Shown piece after piece: positions 46,552-55,141 of a DNA stretch of 64,000 nt. The DNA is from Kangiella geojedonensis. GTDB taxonomy: Bacteria; Pseudomonadota; Gammaproteobacteria; Enterobacterales; Kangiellaceae. The notes under the pieces are model-generated. The model was not told the DNA's origin. It worked only from the letters and a program-made list of their open reading frames with translations, and did no database searches. The translations under genes were made by a program, and so were the position numbers. The first letter of the stretch is position 1, and the number at the start of each line of letters is the position of its first letter. The DNA is taken from NCBI RefSeq assembly GCF_000981765.1, contig NZ_CP010975.1, positions 1,736,001-1,800,000 on the forward strand, given 5' to 3'.

Positions 46552-47109
46552 TTAAATTTCAATTAACTCTTTCTCTTTCTCTTCTAAAAGCTCATCGATT
46601 CGAGCTACTTTAGTGTCTGTAAGCTTTTGAATTTGCTCTTCCGCACGACGCAAATCATCTTCAGAGATTTCTTTTTCTTTTTCCAGCTCTTTCGCTGAGT
46701 TATTAGCGTCACGACGAATATTACGAACCGCTACCTTAGCATTTTCAGCTTCACCACGAACGACTTTGATTAGCTCTTTACGACGCTCTTCATTCAAAGG
46801 CGGCATGGTGATACGAATCACTTGCCCAGCAACGTTTGGCGTTAAGCCGAGGTCTGACTTAAGAATCGCTTTTTCAGTATCTTCAATCGCGCCTTTATCA
46901 AAAATTTGCAGTACTAAAGTTCGTCCTTCCTGTACGCTGATACTTGCAACCTGATTGATTGGCGTATCAGAACCATAGTATGGGACGGTAATATGCTCAA
47001 GCAAGCTAGGATGTGCGCGACCTGTGCGAACTTTAGCAAGATCATGCCTAAATGACTCAATGGTCTTATCCATACGCTGATCGGCATCTTTTTGAATGTC
47101 ATTAATCAC
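46552..47109 (-). CDS. frr: Ribosome recycling factor
   Basis: RRF, with EF-G, splits the post-termination ribosome. The 185-residue length is standard and the family blocks are present: KVRTGRAHPSLLEHITVPYYG, TLVLQIFDKGAIEDTEKAI and TMPPLNEERRKELIKVVR. It is the last gene of the rpsB-tsf-pyrH-frr unit, followed by a strong hairpin terminator. Confidence 0.98.
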   Translation of the reverse strand: MINDIQKDADQRMDKTIESFRHDLAKVRTGRAHPSLLEHITVPYYGSDTPINQVASISVQEGRTLVLQIFDKGAIEDTEKAILKSDLGLTPNVAGQVIRITMPPLNEERRKELIKVVRGEAENAKVAVRNIRRDANNSAKELEKEKEISEDDLRRAEEQIQKLTDTKVARIDELLEEKEKELIEI

Positions 47110-47196
47110 AGAGATATCTCCTACAATTGCTTGTTATAATCTTAATCTGGCTATTATGCCTAATTATTCGACTGATTCAATCTTAAGCTCAACAAC

Positions 47197-47913
47197 TCAA
47201 GGGTGAATCAAGGTGCCTTCGTCGTTGCCCAATACCGCTTTTTCTAAAGAGCCAGCTTGGGTCATGTCGAATACACGAATATTCTTTTTGTGGTCACGGG
47301 CTAAACAGAACGCCGTAAGGTCCATCACTGCCAGCTCTTTATCCAAAGCTTCTTTGTAGCTCAAACGCTCATACTTCACAGCGTCCTTGTCTTTCGAAGG
47401 ATCTGCGGAATAAACACCGTCCACTTTAGTCGCTTTTAGAATCAGCTCAGCATCGATCTCAATACCGCGCAAACAAGCAGCCGTATCGGTGGTGAAAAAT
47501 GGGTTACCCGTTCCAGCGCAGAAAATCACGATCCGTCCTTTCTCTAGAGCATTAATAGCTCCACGACGAGAAAAGCCCTGACAAACACCGTCGATGGGCA
47601 TAGCTGACAACACCTTTGCAGGTTGTTCAATGCGCTCGAAAGCATCTTGTAGGGCTAGAGAATTCATCACAGTCGCCAGCATGCCCATGTGATCACCGGT
47701 CACACGGTTCATGCCAGCTTCTGATAATTTCTGGCCACGGTAAATATTACCGCCACCAATCACTACGCCGACTTCAACACCTTGCTTACTTAACGATTTG
47801 ATTTCATGAGCGATTCTTTCCAGAACCTGAGGGTCAATACCAAACGCCTCACGCCCCATCAAAGCCTCGCCACTCAATTTCAATAAAATACGCTTATAAG
47901 CTAAGTCGGCCAT
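47197..47913 (-). CDS. pyrH: Uridylate kinase
   Basis: PyrH phosphorylates UMP to UDP. The 238 residues have the amino-acid-kinase fold motifs KLSGEALMG at the start, [25 protein letters not shown]-like [11 protein letters not shown] and the hexamer/UTP region [19 protein letters not shown]. It lies between tsf and frr in the conserved order, 55 bases after tsf. Confidence 0.98.
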   Translation of the reverse strand: MADLAYKRILLKLSGEALMGREAFGIDPQVLERIAHEIKSLSKQGVEVGVVIGGGNIYRGQKLSEAGMNRVTGDHMGMLATVMNSLALQDAFERIEQPAKVLSAMPIDGVCQGFSRRGAINALEKGRIVIFCAGTGNPFFTTDTAACLRGIEIDAELILKATKVDGVYSADPSKDKDAVKYERLSYKEALDKELAVMDLTAFCLARDHKKNIRVFDMTQAGSLEKAVLGNDEGTLIHP

Positions 47914-47968
47914 AGTGTTTCCTTCTTGTAATCTAAAAAGTCAGTTTGTCTAAGGGTTGCTTAGCCAA

Positions 47969-48835
47969 TTACTTTTTCATTTGAGCAGCTACTTCAGACG
48001 CAAAGTCTTCTTCTTTCTTCTCAATACCTTCGCCTACTTCAAAGCGAGTGTAAGAGATAACTTTTGCATTCTTTTCTTTAAGCAACTGGCCAACCGTCGT
48101 TGAAGGGTCTTTTACAAAGCTTTGACCTTCCAAAGTAATCTCGCCAACGAACTTCTTAATACGACCACCCATCATTTTCTCAACAATCTCAGCAGGCTTG
48201 CCTTCCATATCAGGTTGAGCTTTAATGATTTCTTTCTCTTTTTCGATAACTGCTGGGTCAACGTCGTCAGCCGTATTGAACTGAGGGTTACTCGCAGCAA
48301 CGTGCATCGCAACGTCTTTCGCTAAATCTTCGTCACCACCGTCTAAAGAAACGATAACACCGATACGACCGCCGTGGATGTATGCACCAAGCGTATCGCC
48401 GTCAACTTTAGCAACGCGACGTACTGTGATGTTCTCACCGATTTTAGCAACCAAGTTAGCGCGTGCTTCTTCAACAGACTCGCCAGAAGGCATAGACGCA
48501 GCGTTTAAAGCTTCAACGTCAGCAGTGCCGTTTGAAAGAGCAACATCTACCACTTCGCTAGAGAACTTCTTGAAGTTGTCGTCACGAGCAACGAAGTCAG
48601 TTTCAGAGTTAACTTCAACTAAAACACCTGTATTGTCGCCTGATTTCGCTAAGATAACACCTTCTGCAGCGATACGACCCGCTTTCTTAGCCGCTTTCGC
48701 TTGGCCAGATTTACGCATGTTATCGATTGCAGTTTCGATGTTACCGTCAGCCTCAACCAACGCCTTTTTACATTCCATCATGCCAGCGCCAGTGCGCTCA
48801 CGTAATTCTTTAACTAATGCAGCAGTAATTGCCAT
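47969..48835 (-). CDS. tsf: Elongation factor Ts
   Basis: EF-Ts exchanges the nucleotide on EF-Tu. The 288 residues show the signature [21 protein letters not shown] near the start and [16 protein letters not shown]. Length is normal. It follows rpsB after a 233-base spacer with a strong hairpin terminator/attenuator, which probably lowers tsf expression relative to rpsB. Confidence 0.98.
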   Translation of the reverse strand: MAITAALVKELRERTGAGMMECKKALVEADGNIETAIDNMRKSGQAKAAKKAGRIAAEGVILAKSGDNTGVLVEVNSETDFVARDDNFKKFSSEVVDVALSNGTADVEALNAASMPSGESVEEARANLVAKIGENITVRRVAKVDGDTLGAYIHGGRIGVIVSLDGGDEDLAKDVAMHVAASNPQFNTADDVDPAVIEKEKEIIKAQPDMEGKPAEIVEKMMGGRIKKFVGEITLEGQSFVKDPSTTVGQLLKEKNAKVISYTRFEVGEGIEKKEEDFASEVAAQMKK

Positions 48836-49020
48836 GATAGTATCTCCGATAGATTCCTCTGCTTTTTAGAACAGCAGAATATATAAACTAGAATAGTATA
48901 AACGTATGTTTTTAAACCTTTATGAAGCTTAGTAGCTCATTGATAGTAAAGGTTTATTTTGCAAAGTGCTGTGATTTAGATGTTGTAAAGCCAAATATGA
49001 CCTAAACCTAAGTATCTTTC

Positions 49021-49046
49021 AAAAAAGGGGGCCTCGCCCCCTTTTT
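49021..49046. terminator. Hairpin terminator/attenuator between rpsB and tsf
   Basis: GGGGGC (49027-49032) pairs with GCCCCC (49036-49041) around CTC, flanked by A6 on the left and T5 on the right, so it can act on both strands. Read on the minus strand it lies just after the rpsB stop and is followed by TTTTTT. In E. coli a similar partial terminator sits between rpsB and tsf. Confidence 0.85.
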
Positions 49047-49068
49047 CAACACTTTGCGAGATTAGCGA

Positions 49069-49803
49069 TTACTCTTCGCCAGCCTCTTCAACAAACTCGT
49101 CGCCTTTATCAGCAACTGTGTTGCTTTGCTTACCGTCAAGCACTGCGTCCGCTACTGCACCGCAGTATAAACGAATCGCACGGATCGCATCATCGTTACC
49201 TGGGATGATGTAATCAACGCCTTTCGGGTTAGAGTTTGTATCAACAACAGCAACAACTGGGATGCCCATTTTGTTTGCTTCTGCAATTGCGATGGCTTCA
49301 TGATCAGCGTCAATCACAAACAATACGTCTGGAAGACCGCCCATGTTCTTGATACCGCCGATAGACGCTTCAAGCTTGTCCATCTCACGAGTACGCATCA
49401 ACGCTTCTTTCTTAGTCAAACGCTCGAAAGTGCCGTCTTCAGACTGTTTTTCTAAGTCTTTCAAACGGTTAATAGAACCACGAATCGTTTTGTAGTTAGT
49501 CAACATACCGCCTAACCAACGCTTATCAACGAAGAACTGACCACAACGAGTCGCTTCTTCTTTAACGATTTCAGCAGCTGCACGCTTCGTACCAACAAAA
49601 AGGATTTTACCTTTGTTAGAAGCGATTTTACCTAAGTAATTCAACGCACCGTTGAACATAGGTACTGTTTCTTCAAGGTTGATGATGTGAATCTTGTTAC
49701 GCGCACCAAAGATATATGGACGCATTTGAGGGTTCCAGAAACGAGTTTTGTGACCGAAGTGCACACCCGCCTGTAGCATGTCACGCATACTAACTTTAGA
49801 CAT
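49069..49803 (-). CDS. rpsB: 30S ribosomal protein S2
   Basis: S2 joins late in small-subunit assembly and helps S1 to bind. The start is ATG 49803 ([20 protein letters not shown]), with GGAG eight bases before it; the frame is open for 12 more codons but they are leader. [17 protein letters not shown] and the core [11 protein letters not shown] are diagnostic. Residue count 244 is normal. It is preceded by a promoter and a long leader. Confidence 0.98.
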   Translation of the reverse strand: MSKVSMRDMLQAGVHFGHKTRFWNPQMRPYIFGARNKIHIINLEETVPMFNGALNYLGKIASNKGKILFVGTKRAAAEIVKEEATRCGQFFVDKRWLGGMLTNYKTIRGSINRLKDLEKQSEDGTFERLTKKEALMRTREMDKLEASIGGIKNMGGLPDVLFVIDADHEAIAIAEANKMGIPVVAVVDTNSNPKGVDYIIPGNDDAIRAIRLYCGAVADAVLDGKQSNTVADKGDEFVEEAGEE

Positions 49804-49988
49804 AATAAATTCTCCGAATTTCGGGTTAAGCCTCCGCAAATCCCATTTCCCGACCCCAACCAGTCTCTTAAAAGAGTGTCTTTCTGGTGGAGCACCCCGG
49901 CAAATGTGTCGATCTGCGTGTGGATTTTAAGTAAATATCGTATTTGTAGCTCAATAATTGTACGGGTTTAAACGCACTTTCGAGCCAC
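49804..49988 (-). promoter_or_regulatory. rpsB leader, probable S2 autoregulatory region
   Basis: From the predicted transcription start near 49988 there are about 185 untranslated bases before rpsB. Read on the minus strand they contain GCCGGGGTGCTC, an AAAAGAG stem element, and GGAGGCTTAACCC before the Shine-Dalgarno GGAG. Many gammaproteobacteria have a structured rpsB leader to which S2 binds to repress rpsB-tsf. Identity is inferred from position and these words, not from a structure search. Confidence 0.5.
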
Positions 49989-49995
49989 GGCGCGC

Positions 49996-50024
49996 TTTAT
50001 ACCATTTTTCAGGGGTTGAGGCAA
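49996..50024 (-). promoter_or_regulatory. rpsB promoter
   Basis: On the minus strand TTGCCT (complement of 50019-50024) and TATAAA (complement of 49996-50001) are separated by exactly 17 bases. The bases after the -10 are GCGCGCC, a GC-rich discriminator of the kind found in stringently controlled ribosomal promoters. It drives rpsB-tsf-pyrH-frr. Confidence 0.75.
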
Positions 50025-50052
50025 TGTTTTTGGGTGATTTAGGTGGTTTTTC

Positions 50053-50078
50053 GTCATTCCTGAAAAATCGGGAATCCC
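50053..50078. repeat. GTCATTCC...GGAATC repeat copy
   Basis: GTCATTCC (50053-50060) and GGGAATCCC (50070-50078) flank a short AT-rich loop. The 49989-50336 spacer has no credible gene; it holds the rpsB promoter and two copies of this dispersed palindrome. Confidence 0.7.
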
Positions 50079-50174
50079 GGCCTATTTTGCTTGTCACTTT
50101 AGACCTTGAACCGATAGGACTCAGGATCTAACCCGTTTCATGTTATTCCGATTCAAAACCCTACCAACAGTCGT

Positions 50175-50202
50175 GTCATTCCGCACTTGATAAGGAATCT
50201 AG
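50175..50202. repeat. GTCATTCC...GGAATCTAG repeat copy
   Basis: It begins GTCATTCCGCACTTGATA and ends GGAATCTAG. It matches the reverse complement of 31393-31420 at 26 of 28 positions. It lies about 134 bases before the next gene, on the left edge of the small-gene island. Confidence 0.85.
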
Positions 50203-50336
50203 CGACTTTTTACAACTGGAGGTATTACTGTTACTCCTGCACTGATTCCCCATGACTATATGTCAATTTCTAGGTAGTATGTGTCTCGAGTATCAGCTCA
50301 AAACTAAAAATAATCTATAAACATAGGGATTTTCAA

Positions 50337-50948
50337 ATGAAAAACAGATTACTCTTATTGGCTCTTATCGCATCTTTTATAGCCTCTTGCACAAGTATTA
50401 AAGTACAAGAGTTAGATCCAGAGCATGAAATCAGCCATGTCTGCATCCAAAAAAACCCAAAAGTAATTGTTGGCGACTTTTTGCCAGTTGTGCAAAGGGG
50501 GTTCATGAAACACGGAATAACCACTGAGGTGTTTGATGATGAAATGCCTTTCTATTGCGATTACTACCTCACTTATACTGCACTAAAAACATGGGATATT
50601 GGAATGTATATGCACCATGCGGAGCTATCACTGTTTAAGAATCATAAGATGTTAGGCTACGCTGAATATCACCTAAACGGTAAAGGTGGCTTGGCTCTAA
50701 ATAAATGGGCAAGTGTTGAATCAAAGATGATGCCAGTTATCGATAAACTACTTGTGGGCTATACGCCAGAAAAGGTGAAACTGTTTAAAAGCAATCAAAA
50801 ACATGTCAAATCTAATGAAGTAAATAATCAACCTCCTGGGAACAACACCACAGAGGAAGAGTTGAAAAAATTAAGAAAGTGGTTCGAAGAAGGCTTGATT
50901 AGTAAAGAGGAATACAAAGCAGAAAAAGAAAAGCTTTTAAACCAATAG
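50337..50948 (+). CDS. Sbal_3080-type lipoprotein with C-terminal SHOCT domain
   Basis: The 203-residue protein has a lipobox SFIASC (Cys18). The mature domain shows VCIQKNPKVIVGDFLPVVQRGF, CDYYLTYTALKTWDIGMY and KMLGYAEYHLNGKGGLALNKW, the pattern of Sbal_3080-family lipoproteins. The last 30 residues (EELKKLRKWFEEGLISKEEY...) are a SHOCT oligomerisation helix pair after a Pro/Asn-rich linker. Function unknown. It is followed by a hairpin terminator and starts the island between rpsB and map. Confidence 0.8.
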   Translation: MKNRLLLLALIASFIASCTSIKVQELDPEHEISHVCIQKNPKVIVGDFLPVVQRGFMKHGITTEVFDDEMPFYCDYYLTYTALKTWDIGMYMHHAELSLFKNHKMLGYAEYHLNGKGGLALNKWASVESKMMPVIDKLLVGYTPEKVKLFKSNQKHVKSNEVNNQPPGNNTTEEELKKLRKWFEEGLISKEEYKAEKEKLLNQ

Positions 50949-50957
50949 CAGACGTAG

Positions 50958-50989
50958 CCTCGAAGGAGCATCAGTGACTTCGAGGTTTT
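50958..50989 (+). terminator. Probable terminator/REP hairpin
   Basis: CCTCGAAG (50958-50965) pairs with CTTCGAGG (50978-50985) over a 12-base loop, followed by TTTTATG, nine bases beyond the lipoprotein stop. The arm is part of CGTAGCCTCGAAGGA, which recurs at 1488-1502, so the terminator appears to be built from a REP-like repeat. Confidence 0.65.
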
Positions 50990-51010
50990 ATGTTTATAAT
51001 CTACTATTCC

Positions 51011-51044
51011 CCTCGATTACGCTTTCGCTAATCGAGGCTACGTT
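51011..51044. repeat. REP-like palindrome
   Basis: CCTCGATTA (51011-51019) pairs perfectly with TAATCGAGG (51029-51037) around CGCTTTCGC. TCGAGGCTACGT (51033-51044) is the exact inverted copy of ACGTAGCCTCGA at 50952-50963, giving an inverted pair of REP-type units 70 bases apart. Such pairs are the usual product of REP-associated tyrosine transposases, none of which is in the window. Confidence 0.75.
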
Positions 51045-51080
51045 AACTAAAACATATTAGACGTAAGTCGAGCCATATCA

Positions 51081-51335
51081 ATGAGTAACTACTTCTTAGT
51101 TTTTGGAATTGTATTAGCTGTTCTACTCAATATTATTGCTTGTTATCATGTATTAAAAACCGATTACTTTGACAAGCATCAAAAAATATTCCAAATTATT
51201 TTAACTTGGCTCATACCCTTCATTGCTTCAGTTGGTATAGTCCTTTTTTTATTCAATGAGAATAATCCTTCACAAGAGCCTACTGACTTTGGGGGTGGAG
51301 CTAATGATAGCATCGGTGGAGTAGCAGATGATTAA
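51081..51335 (+). CDS. Hypothetical small membrane protein
   Basis: The 84-residue protein has two transmembrane helices (about residues 4-24 and 37-58) joined by a charged loop (KTDYFDKHQKIF), and ends in an acidic Gly-rich tail (DFGGGANDSIGGVADD). It follows the REP-like palindrome. No Shine-Dalgarno of strength is present. Family unknown. Confidence 0.6.
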   Translation: MSNYFLVFGIVLAVLLNIIACYHVLKTDYFDKHQKIFQIILTWLIPFIASVGIVLFLFNENNPSQEPTDFGGGANDSIGGVADD

Positions 51336-51490
51336 CAAGCGATCTTGTGATTTTAGAAATCCTATTTAGGGTAAAACTGGAAACTTCAAAGTTTCTTATT
51401 CCAGTAACTCAACCCATTAAAGAATAACTTGCATTTATATGTGTCACAAAGCACCCTAGCCCTCATGCACCATTAAACATACAAGATGGA

Positions 51491-51838
51491 ATGACTAAAA
51501 CCGATAAGAAAACGGAAAAGCTCATAGTTAAGACCTTAACGGATGCCTGTCATGTACTGACGGACTCGGTTGAGGGTTTTGAGTGGCTGACGCACTTTGT
51601 GGATTACGATGCGTTTCCGCAGTCTTTAGAAATCGTTTGTATCTTTGATACGGAAGATTCTTTATCCAAAGCTTTGCAAGAACACCAAGATAGTTTTATT
51701 GGCTCGGTTATTAGCGATAAGCTTCAATCGATCAATGTCCCTTTAAAAAATCATGCAAAACAGATTAACTTCGACTCCGAAGAAGCTTGCGAGAAAGAGC
51801 ACAAAGGTAACTGGGCTAGACGTTTCTTATCGCAGTAA
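51491..51838 (+). CDS. Conserved hypothetical protein
   Basis: The 115-residue protein is soluble. EGFEWLTHFVDYDAFPQSLEIVCIFDTEDSLSKAL is a distinctive conserved-looking block, and the C-terminal NFDSEEACEKEHKGNWARRFL is charged. Similar proteins are sometimes labelled Fis-family regulators in databases, but I see no helix-turn-helix that would justify that name. Standing alone just upstream of the cold-shock gene. Confidence 0.65.
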   Translation: MTKTDKKTEKLIVKTLTDACHVLTDSVEGFEWLTHFVDYDAFPQSLEIVCIFDTEDSLSKALQEHQDSFIGSVISDKLQSINVPLKNHAKQINFDSEEACEKEHKGNWARRFLSQ

Positions 51839-51861
51839 GATAAAAAATAAATGAAATATAA

Positions 51862-51889
51862 GTAGACAGGGGACAAAAAAGCCTATACT
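51862..51889 (+). promoter_or_regulatory. Probable promoter and start of the cold-shock mRNA leader
   Basis: A TATACT -10 lies at 51884-51889 with TAGACA at 51863-51868 (15-base spacer, or GTAGAC at 16). It would give a 5' untranslated region of about 145 bases before the cold-shock ATG at 52043, the long leader typical of cspA-type mRNAs whose structure changes with temperature. Confidence 0.45.
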
Positions 51890-52042
51890 CTGCTCTCAGC
51901 TAGAAAGAAGTCTCTATTTTCATCCTACATTTCATCGTTTTAGTATTAATTCTTTGTCCTGCAGTTTCTAAATATCAGTCTACATTTACAGCTATTCAAG
52001 CCTCTTGAAGGCAACCTTATATTTAAATTACAGGATATTATT

Positions 52043-52252
52043 ATGTCTAATACAGTTACAGGAACCGTTAAATGGTTCAACGAAGCAAAAGGTTTTGGTT
52101 TTATCGAGCAGCAAGAAGGTCCTGACGTGTTTGCACACTACAGTTCAATCAGCAACTCAGGTTTCAAAACTTTAGCTGAAGGCCAAAAAGTTGAGTTCAC
52201 GGTTACTGACGGTCAAAAAGGCCCTCAGGCTGAAAATATTGTTGCTGTTTAA
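52043..52252 (+). CDS. Cold-shock protein (CspA family)
   Basis: The 69-residue protein is a single cold-shock domain with RNP1 KGFGFIEQ (about residues 16-23) and RNP2-like DVFAHYSSI. It binds single-stranded RNA and DNA and melts RNA structure. [14 protein letters not shown] and the C-terminal [10 protein letters not shown] are standard. AGGA lies 9 bases before the ATG. The gene has a long leader and its own terminator. Which csp paralogue cannot be told. Confidence 0.95.
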   Translation: MSNTVTGTVKWFNEAKGFGFIEQQEGPDVFAHYSSISNSGFKTLAEGQKVEFTVTDGQKGPQAENIVAV

Positions 52253-52270
52253 TTACTAGCACTCTATTTC

Positions 52271-52305
52271 AAAGGGCAGATCTTTCGGGGTCTGCCCTTT
52301 TTTTA
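52271..52305 (+). terminator. Intrinsic terminator after the cold-shock gene
   Basis: AAAGGGCAGA (52271-52280) pairs perfectly with TCTGCCCTTT (52291-52300) over a ten-base loop, followed by TTTTATT. It starts 19 bases after the stop. Confidence 0.93.
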
Positions 52306-52431
52306 TTCTCTATATTCAGCCAACCCAATAAAAATACCCACTGATATAACCTTTAAACTTTGAAGTATCTACTTCAAATCTTTTGAGCGCCATATTAAAC
52401 TTAGAAATCGATTATTGCCAAAGGAAGGTTT

Positions 52432-52779
52432 ATGTCACTCACCGTTTTAATCATTGGCTGCTTCTTACAGTTTATGTTTGCAGGCTTCCAGATGATGTTC
52501 GTTATTTTTAGTGCGTCTGGCGCTGTAAATACTCACGCCATAAAAGGGTTCAAACTCACCCTGTTAAATTCATCCATCTTTATTTTACCGCTGTCGAGCG
52601 TGGCCACAGTCATTCTATTGATCACCCTTTACAACAGCGACTCACCGTATCTGTCCAACTGGTGGCATGCTATCCCGGTTGCACTATCAATTCTTTACTT
52701 AGTTTATGTCACGGCACTAACTAAGGGCGAACCGACAGGTATAAAGACGGATATGAGTAAAAGTTCTAGCGATGCCTAG
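52432..52779 (+). CDS. Hypothetical membrane protein
   Basis: The 115-residue protein has three hydrophobic segments (about residues 3-29, 46-66 and 77-93) and a polar tail (KGEPTGIKTDMSKSSSDA). GGAAGG lies just before the ATG. I recognise no family. Its stop overlaps the start of the next gene by eight bases (ATGCCTAG), so the two are translationally coupled. Confidence 0.65.
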   Translation: MSLTVLIIGCFLQFMFAGFQMMFVIFSASGAVNTHAIKGFKLTLLNSSIFILPLSSVATVILLITLYNSDSPYLSNWWHAIPVALSILYLVYVTALTKGEPTGIKTDMSKSSSDA

Positions 52780-53029
52780 TAAAAACATTTCTGAAGGCGT
52801 GGTTCACCGCCTACCAAATGACTTGCGTAAGACGCTTTTAGCTGATGAAAACACTTTAGAACTCTGGGAAAATATCACACCTTTAGCCCGTAACGAGTGG
52901 ATTTGCTGGGTAGAAGATGCCAAAAGAGAAGATACTCGCCTGAAGCGCATTAACAGAGTCAGCTCTGACCTTAAAGCTGGCAAGCGCAGACCATGCTGCT
53001 GGCCTGGCTGCCCTCATCGTAAAAAGTAA
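52772..53029 (+). CDS. YdeI/OmpD-associated family protein
   Basis: The 85-residue protein matches the short YdeI/OmpD-associated (OmdA, bacteriocin-protection) domain: VVHRLPNDLRKTLLADENTLELWENITPLARNEWICWV followed by KREDTRLKRINRVSSDLKAGKRRPCCW. The role of the family is poorly known; in some enterics it is linked to resistance to cationic peptides. A C-terminal cysteine cluster (PCCWPGCPHRKK) could bind metal. Its stop abuts the stop of the convergent GST gene with no base between. Confidence 0.8.
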   Translation: MPSKNISEGVVHRLPNDLRKTLLADENTLELWENITPLARNEWICWVEDAKREDTRLKRINRVSSDLKAGKRRPCCWPGCPHRKK

Positions 53030-53671
53030 CTACTTTTCTCTTTCAGCTATCAATTCTTCATCTATCAGTTTAGCGGCTTTATACGCTTGTCGCTCAGAAA
53101 CACGCGCGGCATATTCTTCAAAACCAGGCCGCATGTCCATACTGCCAAAATGCAAGCCCCATAAAACGTGCGAACCCACATAGACGTCAGCTGCAGTGAA
53201 ATGTTCGCCAGCAACATAGGGCGAATCTAACAATTGCTGTGACAAAGTATCTAGAACCAACTCGTAATTACCGTAACCCACCATTCTTTCCTGATCAGCT
53301 TTAACCTCGACTCCTAGGGAACGGTTGACGATAGCCGCTTCGAGTGGCCCCGCACTAAAAAACAGCCAGCGGTAATAATCTGCGCGATTATCAAGACTCG
53401 GCGCTAGACCTTTTTCAGGAAAAGCATCAGCGAGGTAAGCACAAATCGCTGCACACTCAGTAATGACTTTACCGCCATGGACAATGGTCGGAACCTTTCC
53501 CATGGGATTGATTTTGAGGAACTCTTGGGATTTCATCCCAGCGCCATACTCCAGTATTTCCTGACGATAGTCTGCGCCAACTTCTTCCAACATCCAACGA
53601 GCAATTTGACCTCGTGACTGTGGGTTGGTGTAAAAAATAGTGTTGCAATCAGTGGACTGAGATAACGGCAT
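53030..53671 (-). CDS. Glutathione S-transferase family protein
   Basis: The 213-residue protein has the thioredoxin-like N-terminal domain (TIFYTNPQSRGQIARWMLEEVGADYR...NPMGKVPTIVHGGKVITECAAICAYLADAFP) and the helical C-terminal domain (YVAGEHFTAADVYVGSHVLWG). The cis-Pro in GKVPT and the E-C-A motif bind glutathione. Substrate unknown. Convergent with the YdeI-like gene. Confidence 0.9.
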   Translation of the reverse strand: MPLSQSTDCNTIFYTNPQSRGQIARWMLEEVGADYRQEILEYGAGMKSQEFLKINPMGKVPTIVHGGKVITECAAICAYLADAFPEKGLAPSLDNRADYYRWLFFSAGPLEAAIVNRSLGVEVKADQERMVGYGNYELVLDTLSQQLLDSPYVAGEHFTAADVYVGSHVLWGLHFGSMDMRPGFEEYAARVSERQAYKAAKLIDEELIAEREK

Positions 53672-53789
53672 AACTTCTCCTGCATATTCTTGTCTTTGTC
53701 TTTAAGGCTACCAGTATGGAAGAACTAATAGCAATATTTTTCATACAGAGCTAATATGATTAAAAAATACACAAGGCATCAGTCATCAA

Positions 53790-54422
53790 ATGAAATCTAT
53801 TTATACGCTAATCACTGTCTTTGTTTTATCCTATTTAATGAGTTTTTCAAGCATCGCAGCAGCTCCAAAGGCCTTTGACTATACACAGGTTAAGCCTGAG
53901 CATTACGCTAAACTTGAGCATAAGTCTCAGTTTACCGACAAACAGGGCGATACTTATAAAATTCACAACACTAATTACAGCAAAGGTCTCTACATCCAAA
54001 TTACTGAAAACGGACGTAGCAAATGGAAAAAACATGGCCGATTTTATTCAATATCATCAAGTAGTGGAAAAACAACAGGCTTTGTAACCTATCATTACGG
54101 TACTAAAGAGGGTCCAGCAGAATCCTACAATAGTAAAGGACAAGTAAAATTCAAAAAACTTTTTAAGGACGGAGTGCTTGAAGGTCCATGGCAACAATTC
54201 ACCGACAAAGGGAAGCTTTTCGAGGAATGTGTCTATGTCGCCGGGAAAAAACATGGTCAGCAGATAACCTATCACTCAAATGGACAGCCACAATTCACAT
54301 CAACTTATGTTGAAGGTAAAAGAGAAGGAGAAACCCTCCAATATAATGACAAGGGTAAAGTGGTCTCTAAAAAAATCTACAAAAACGGCAAGCAGATAGG
54401 AAAAACCCAATGGTTCCATTAG
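53790..54422 (+). CDS. Exported MORN/YwqK-type repeat protein
   Basis: The 210-residue protein has a signal peptide (about 1-24, ending SIAAA). From about residue 95 it holds at least four copies of a YxxGxxxGxxxxYxxxGxxxxxxxF-like motif (GTKEGPAESYNSKGQ, DGVLEGPWQQFTDKG, GKKHGQQITYHSNG, EGKREGETLQYNDKG). This is the toxin-antitoxin YwqK / MORN-variant repeat pattern found in many secreted bacterial proteins. The annotation as an antitoxin elsewhere does not fit an exported protein. Confidence 0.75.
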   Translation: MKSIYTLITVFVLSYLMSFSSIAAAPKAFDYTQVKPEHYAKLEHKSQFTDKQGDTYKIHNTNYSKGLYIQITENGRSKWKKHGRFYSISSSSGKTTGFVTYHYGTKEGPAESYNSKGQVKFKKLFKDGVLEGPWQQFTDKGKLFEECVYVAGKKHGQQITYHSNGQPQFTSTYVEGKREGETLQYNDKGKVVSKKIYKNGKQIGKTQWFH

Positions 54423-54444
54423 TTAGGGCTATTTACTCTGGATC

Positions 54445-54651
54445 ATGAAGCAATCAATAAAGGACTACCACAAAGATGAACATGATGACTGGGTGGCTGA
54501 GTTGGCCTGTGGTCACTTCCAGCATGTCCGTCATAAGCCCCCTTTCTTCAATCGACCTTGGGTCGTTACGCAAGCAGGCCGAGAGTCTATGCTTGGCGAA
54601 GAGCTTAACTGCAAAAAATGTGACGAAGGCGCGCCCAGAGACACTAAGTAA
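54445..54651 (+). CDS. DUF3565 family protein
   Basis: The 68-residue protein matches DUF3565 throughout: DYHKDEHDDWVAELACGHFQHVRHKPPF, NRPWVVTQAGRESMLGEELNCKKCDEG. The conserved CGH and CKKC cysteines could hold a metal. It starts 22 bases after the MORN-type gene. Function unknown. Confidence 0.85.
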   Translation: MKQSIKDYHKDEHDDWVAELACGHFQHVRHKPPFFNRPWVVTQAGRESMLGEELNCKKCDEGAPRDTK

Positions 54652-54732
54652 ATTAACACTCAGCAAATTAAGTCCTACCTAAAGTAAGCGAATTCACTAT
54701 AATGACCCAAATTTTAAAACAGGCGTTCCATC

Positions 54733-55065
54733 ATGAGCACACTACCTAACTGTCCGCAATGCGACTCAACTTATACCTACGAAGATCAGGCTATGTTCGT
54801 GTGTCCTGAGTGTGGCCACGAATGGTCTAAAGACGCGCCTGAGCAGAGTGAGTCGTCAATAAAAGACGCTAACGGTAATCCACTCGAAGACGGAGACACG
54901 GTGACTGTGATTAAAGATCTAAAAATCAAGGGTTCGTCACAAGTGGTTAAAGTTGGCACCAAGGTTAAAAATATTCGGTTAGTTGAAGGCGATCATGATA
55001 TCGACTGCAAAATCCCTGGTATCGGCGCCATGAAACTGAAGTCTGAGTTTGTAAAAAAAGTATAG
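54733..55065 (+). CDS. yjdM: Zinc-ribbon protein YjdM (PhnA family)
   Basis: The 110-residue protein has an N-terminal zinc ribbon ([25 protein letters not shown]) and a C-terminal PhnA/SH3-like domain ([39 protein letters not shown]). YjdM lies beside but apart from the E. coli phosphonate operon and is not itself a phosphonate hydrolase; the historical name PhnA is misleading. Monocistronic. Confidence 0.93.
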   Translation: MSTLPNCPQCDSTYTYEDQAMFVCPECGHEWSKDAPEQSESSIKDANGNPLEDGDTVTVIKDLKIKGSSQVVKVGTKVKNIRLVEGDHDIDCKIPGIGAMKLKSEFVKKV

Positions 55066-55071
55066 CTAATT

Positions 55072-55104
55072 AAAAAAAAGGTAGTGGCAACAATACCACT
55101 ACCT
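55072..55104 (-). terminator. Intrinsic terminator after the sigma/LolA-like operon
   Basis: AGGTAGTGG (55079-55087) pairs perfectly with CCACTACCT (55096-55104) over eight bases. Read on the minus strand the hairpin is followed by TTTTTTTT. It lies 38 bases after the stop of the 55142-55966 gene. It is also close after the convergent yjdM gene. Confidence 0.88.
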
Positions 55105-55141
55105 CGACTTACGAGTTGATGTCGATGAACATCATTAGTGA

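Noticed and set aside
51491-51838. Fis-family regulator
   Set aside because: No helix-turn-helix could be found; the label seen for similar proteins is not supported.
53790-54422. Antitoxin of a toxin-antitoxin pair (YwqK label)
   Set aside because: The protein has a signal peptide and no toxin gene is adjacent.
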